From: Liolophura sinensis
Lineage: Eukaryota; Mollusca; Polyplacophora; Chitonida; Chitonidae
Length of the DNA: 64,000 nt
Assembly (NCBI RefSeq): GCF_032854445.1
Contig: NC_088301.1
Coordinates: 13,266,281-13,330,280 of the forward strand
Reading direction: 5' to 3'
The notes under the pieces were generated by a model. The model was not told the DNA's origin, did not search any database, and saw nothing but the letters and a program-made list of their open reading frames with translations. Shown here in pieces: positions 59,348 through 64,000 of the stretch. Made by a program: the position numbers and the translations under genes. Each line of letters starts with the position of its first letter. Within the stretch, counting starts at the first letter, position 1.

Positions 59348-59772
59348 ATTGATTTTCCTTACGATTTCTGTAGTAAATTTGTCAACTGCAACCTCAAAAA
59401 TATATACCCCATAACTTTCGCGTGGTAAAATGCCATACCACCACATGCAGCTTGCACTTTTCTCTACAACATTTCAAAAAACCATTCTTGCATGATCACT
59501 ATTTTTGAGCTTTGGTTGCTGGAAGTGAAGTCATAGCATTTTGTTACCTTGGTAACCTCCAGGAGTGGGAGGTAAAAAAATGTTTTCAGCTCTATCCAAC
59601 ACTGATAAAATTCTGATTTATACTAACTAGGTGCAAGTTAGCAGTGTAGAAATTTATAGTGCACCAACAACCTAAAATATCTGTGTGGCAGTACTACCCA
59701 ATACGTTCCCCATCACTCTTCAGTTCGGAGGCAAATCTAGGACCCAACAGCCTGAATTGCGCATGTGTAGCC
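59348..59772 (+). mobile_element. Unclassified ~420 bp repeat, copy B
   Basis: It is the reverse complement partner of 46065-46481, with shared stretches across its length beginning CATTGATTTTCCTTAC and ending GAATTGCGCATGTG. No frame or terminal inverted repeat is seen. Confidence 0.82.
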
Positions 59773-60099
59773 TCTATATCACGCCTTGGCTGAGAGTTAA
59801 GATCATAGTTCAGACTACTAGTCATTCATCGATACATGTCAAGTACCCGAAACCAGCTGCCCGAAAGTCACAGATTAAACATTAAATAAATACGGGACAT
59901 AAAATGTCACTAGCTTCATGCTTGATTGGGCTTACATGGCTATATAACAGATATGCATTAAGCAGCTCTACACATACCATTCGTTAACAATGTCGGCAAA
60001 TTTTTTTTTTATGTACTGTTCCTCGTCTACGCATTTGTAATTCAAATAAAATTTCATAGGCTTCTACATATACCGTAGTTATGTTGTTATAGTTGATGA

Positions 60100-60245
60100 C
60101 TGATTGATTGATTAACTGGCGCTTAGCGCCGCAGCGGTAGGGCCAAGTGTTGGGGAAACCGGAGAGTCCGGGGTGCACCATCCTTTGGCAAAATACTGAC
60201 GAACCTTCCAATATGTTTTGCTGTGTGTATGTAGCCAGCATATAT
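60100..60245 (-). mobile_element. SINE-3 fragment
   Basis: GGGGAAACCGGAGAGTCCGG, CCATCCTTTGGCAAAATACT and GACGAACCTTCCAATATG match the central part of SINE-3. Confidence 0.65.
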
Positions 60246-60440
60246 GTAGAATACCTTGTTTATAAGGTGTGGTTTACCTGATGATATATGTAGAATTATT
60301 TTTTCTGAATAAAATTAAAATTGTTTTAATTAGATCACACCTTAGAAATAACATAGATCAAGTTGGTTCTTTGAGTGATAGCACATTTCTTGTTTCGTCT
60401 GAAGCGACAGAGAAACAAATTGTCACCAAGTTGAATTTAA

Positions 60441-60580
60441 TGCAGCAACGTGCGGATTGTTGTGGGTTTCCCCCGGGCTCTGCTCGGTTTCCTCCCATCC
60501 TAATGCTGGCCACCATCGTATAAGTGAAATATTCCTTAGTGCGGCGTACAACACCAATAGAAACAAATTAATAAATAGAT
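60441..60580 (+). mobile_element. SINE-1 fragment (3' half)
   Basis: GCAACGTGCGGATTGTTGTG, GGTTTCCCCCGGGCTCTGCT, ATAAGTGAAATATTCCTTAG and GCGGCGTACAACACCAAT. Confidence 0.88.
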
Positions 60581-62183
60581 AATACTACTCGTTTGACAGT
60601 TGTGAAAGTGGGAATCTTAATCGTATGACCGTTTTAATTTTAATCAAAATGCAACATTGACAGAGAAATAATACATCCAAACACGGTACATACATTCTAT
60701 CGAGGAATATTTTCCCATATAGTTCCCATGCAATAAACAGATGTCTGCAAAGGGAATTGATGCATTTTTAAATATCAACGATCAAATCGAATATAGGTAT
60801 TTTGCATATTATGTTCAACAATTTGTACTTTGTGCATTCAAAATAATATTAACTGCACATGTAGCGGAGGATTCTAAACTTGCTTCTGATAAAAGTGTGC
60901 ACTCTGTATATAATAGTGTTTTAACGCCCACACATATATATATGCATGTATTCAGTGTACATGTGCATCTTGACCTACAGCGATTGGTAATTTGCATAAT
61001 CTGTCTAGCACGCGCGTCTAGGGCGACACTGGGTGAGTAATAGCACTTATGACCTCGTCAATCTGGGCCAGATTGCGTCACGTCACGAAATCGTGCTCAA
61101 ACTCACCGGGACTAGCTCAACACTAGTGAAAACTTTTCAGCGTTTTCACTCATGCAGTTCAGAGTCATCCAGGTCTGTAGAGTGTTATAATTTGTCGTCC
61201 CCTAAATGTCCCAGAAGGGGCCTTAGTCATTGGGAGATGACTAAGGAGATATTGGAGCTATTCAGTTACCGGCCGTCAAAAACAAAATAGCATGTTTCAA
61301 GTCAACTGTGTCAAAAGTATTGCTGACGGAGTGTTGTTTCTTTCTTATTTTTCATGTTTTGCATAATGCTTGTATCTAGCCATATCTGCCATTAGATTGC
61401 ATTTAAATAAACGTTTGTGACGTTTCCTGCAAACTGCAACTCAACTTGTCCCGTGCCAGCTTGACCAGAGACATCATATAAGCCTACATGTTATGGAACT
61501 ACAGCTTTTTAGTGCGTACAATTATACTAGCATAGGCTACTGTAAGTTTACCTTGAACGGTTTACACTCATTGAGGGAAAAAGGGGAAAATTCTCCACGC
61601 AATGCTTCTATATATCAACTCAACAAAGAAATTATGCATAGATATAAACGTATTTCTTTGCACACATCAATTCTAATTTATCTCTTCCATCCCCACAGCA
61701 ACTTGTTTTCAACAAAAAGACCACGAATGGTTGTTGACATCGCGTCTGTGATGTAACGTCAGGGTCACTAAAGGACTAGCTGAGTTACGATTAAAATGAA
61801 AGGTTGCAAGGCTGATACTGGGGGTGTAAATCTTAACCACACGCCGAGGTCCAGAACGTTGACATCTCTGATGTCTTGAAAAACGTCGAACAGGTGCTGG
61901 AATCAGATTTCGGTGACAATGCATGCGCATTGCAACTTCATGTCGCGTTAATCATATGGCAAGCACATATATCAACGGCTTGCTGACATTCATTTGACGC
62001 CAGGCGTGGCATGTTGCCTTTTACAATGAACTGCGGAACGTTTCCAACAGCTTGAGTTAGACTTTCTAACGAGACATAAAACTGGCGGAACAAGATGTTT
62101 TAAAATTTTTAAATAATCGTCACGTGGCAAAAGCGGCACTATCTCATTGGTAACACCTGTTACTTAACAACTTGAACCACATA
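60581..62183. other. No gene recognised
   Basis: No recognisable element. An 85-codon frame (61033-61290) has a mixed, protein-like composition, but no splice or family support that I can give. Confidence 0.4.
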
Positions 62184-62432
62184 CACTCAAAAAAATTAAC
62201 CTGTATGAGTGATGCTAGAATATCTGAGTGATACTAGAATGTATTCTATTATTGCAGCAGATTGTTCTGTTAAATATAACACACGGCTATTCATTCAACA
62301 TAAACATTCTATTAGACTAACAGGATATTGTACTGAATATGACAGAGTATTATGTTATAATAACAGTACACCGTCTAGCATCACTCAGACAAAAGCCTTT
62401 CCGTTAAAATTAACAAATTAATTTTCTGAGTG
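62184..62432 (+). mobile_element. MITE-A, complete copy with 4 bp TSD
   Basis: CACTCAAAAAAATTAA opens the element and TTAATTTTCTGAGTG closes it. Inner inverted repeats are GAGTGATGCTAGA on the left and TCTAGCATCACTC on the right. CATA flanks both ends (62180-62183 and 62433-62436). It is 249 bp with no coding capacity. Confidence 0.8.
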
Positions 62433-63216
62433 CATACCCGGGAGGCTAATGGGCCATCCAGCATTGGAATCGTTCTCATATGGGGACCGGGAGGCCGCCA
62501 TAAATTGACCTGATTGATACATCAAACGAACAAACAAACAAACTTAAATACTCGCTCTTCAGATCTAGGCATTACCTGTTTTATAGGCATTGAAATACAG
62601 GACCGGTACTGCATAGCTGTGACTATAGACTACATGGTACTCGTATGTGAAGGTGATGGTCCGACAGTCGACGACTACAGAAGCTGGGTCAGCTTCCATC
62701 TCCATCTGAAAACCAAGACACGACTTCAACTCATCATCAGTTAGGTACAGATCCTATATATTGACAATCAAAACAAAAATTAAACTAACAACCAGGATGT
62801 GTACATTCAACGTCAATCAGAAATCAAACAGGAAAATAAGACACTGACCGAACTGATCGACAATCAAGACAGAGATCGCACTGACTAACAAGGGAACAAT
62901 CCAGCCGACAATGACGTCAGTCATATAGATCTAGTTACTGAACATCAACACACAAAAATCCCACTGACAATGGAAACAACGAAAATGAAACTTCACATCA
63001 AAATTTGGTTTCTGACTGAATGAAAAATTTAAACATTTAGCCTATCTCATTCTGAAAGAAAAAAAAACAAAAAAAAAACACGTATCTAGAAATCTTGCAT
63101 GGGCATAATAAACTGCTGTGTTAGCGGTTTAAACGTATTAAATTTATATCCTGAATTGAAGATTTCTTTTTTTTGCAAAGTTACAGGTGAACTGAATGCT
63201 TCTAATCCATGGATAT
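62433..63216. other. No gene recognised
   Basis: A 76-codon frame (62514-62744) is unsupported. The stretch 62750-62960 has loosely repeated GACAATCAAGACAGAGATCG-like phrases. Confidence 0.4.
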
Positions 63217-63331
63217 ATTATTTATTTACTTATTTGATTGGTGTTTTACGCCGTATTCAAGAATATTTCACTTATACGCTGGCGGCCAATATTATAGTGG
63301 GTGGGAAACCAACGACAATCCGCAGGTTGTT
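63217..63331 (-). mobile_element. SINE-1 fragment (3' half)
   Basis: TTATTTGATTGGTGTTTTAC, GCCGTATTCAAGAATATTTC and CGACAATCCGCAGGTTG on the + strand. Confidence 0.85.
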
Positions 63332-64000
63332 TCATAATTGATTTTCGTCATTTTGCCGAATATACCATGGACACATTACAGTATAAAACCCTATTTTCTT
63401 ACGACTCCGCATTACATCAGGAGCTTTGTCTAATATATTTGTACGCCTAGGTACAGTGGTTTCCTCTAATCTGCATGTACGCTTGGTTTCCACTAATCTG
63501 CATGTATGCTTGGTTCCCTCCAAGCTGCATGTATGCTCACCACCATGAACCATTATGACAAATGTGTACGCTGGGCGACCCCCACCCCCCCCCCCCCCCC
63601 ACCCCACCGCGGCCAAATTCTCGGTCCACAGAACAACCCGATATTCATGCAGTACATACAAGCCTTATTCTTAACAATAGAGAAGTTACATCATTTAATT
63701 ATTTAGAAATATTACAGAAAGTAATTAGGATTTGGGGACGAAATTCTTTGTCACATGTATGGTGTATGTACCTTTTTTCAATACAAGAAAAGGTAAAGAG
63801 AATGGTGGAGAGGCACTCACTTCACCTTTTAACATCTGTGAACGGGGTGTTCAAATATGAACAAAATCTGCTGTTATTACACTTTGACTTTGAACAACTG
63901 CACTGGCTGCTGAATTTAGCTAAAATCTCAAATATGACTTAATGCCAGTATTAGCTGATACATTTTCGAACAACCGGGGCCTGGGGTTTAAGATCCTTAT
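63332..64000. other. No gene recognised
   Basis: Contains three ~30 bp units of the form TCTGCATGTATGCTTGGTTC (63470-63540), a C run (63585-63600) and an open frame to 63942 that begins inside the C-rich tract. Not called. Confidence 0.4.

Noticed and set aside
63562-63942. 126-codon frame at the right edge
   Set aside because: It starts in a poly-C tract. The later part looks more protein-like, but no splice site or family match could be argued.

Overview
The window looks like animal nuclear DNA, most likely from a mollusc or a related lophotrochozoan. It is AT-rich and gene-poor. It holds one intron-containing gene with GT-AG splice sites, long introns, many minisatellites and microsatellites, and dozens of short interspersed elements. 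The commonest element ends in the type of tail (a GTACGGCGTAAAACACC-like block followed by AAATA repeats) that I associate with molluscan SINEs. No operon, ribosome binding site, CRISPR array or phage gene is visible. The species assignment is an inference.

The only convincing protein-coding locus is on the + strand, from about 6.83 kb to 20.69 kb, with a 3' UTR that probably ends near 22.6 kb. Five exons (6830-6978, 14742-14885, 16631-16704, 17402-17567, 18467-20690) join in a consistent frame. They encode the C-terminal part of a single-pass membrane protein: a short extracellular stub, one transmembrane helix, a basic stop-transfer cluster and a cytoplasmic tail of about 880 residues. The ectodomain exons must lie before this window or were not recognised in its first 6.8 kb. 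I do not recognise the family. The tail carries several short linear motifs typical of a regulated signalling or trafficking receptor: DxxxLL, a PP1-type RVSF inside a basophilic kinase site, YxN, a DSGxxS phosphodegron and an RxxTxP 14-3-3-type site. These are motif matches, not demonstrated functions.

The rest is repeats. (1) SINE-like elements with different tRNA-like heads share one related 3' tail; five truncated copies still have 11-16 bp target-site duplications. (2) Palindromic MITE-like elements are present: a family with copies near 2.5, 24.8 and 62.2 kb, and others at 34.6, 36.2-36.9, 43.8 and 45.6 kb. (3) Two unclassified interspersed families occur: a ~230 bp element with three copies and a ~420 bp element with two inverted copies. 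(4) Tandem arrays lie at 3.4, 5.1-6.1, 9.9, 11.6-12.1, 18.1, 32.2, 39.0-39.7, 43.0-43.65, 48.8-49.1 and 49.4-50.2 kb, plus long (AT)n, (GTAT)n and poly-C/G runs.

From 22.6 to 64 kb I find no convincing gene. A 193-codon hydrophobic reading frame on the - strand (44858-45439) is the only non-repeat frame there that deserves a check.
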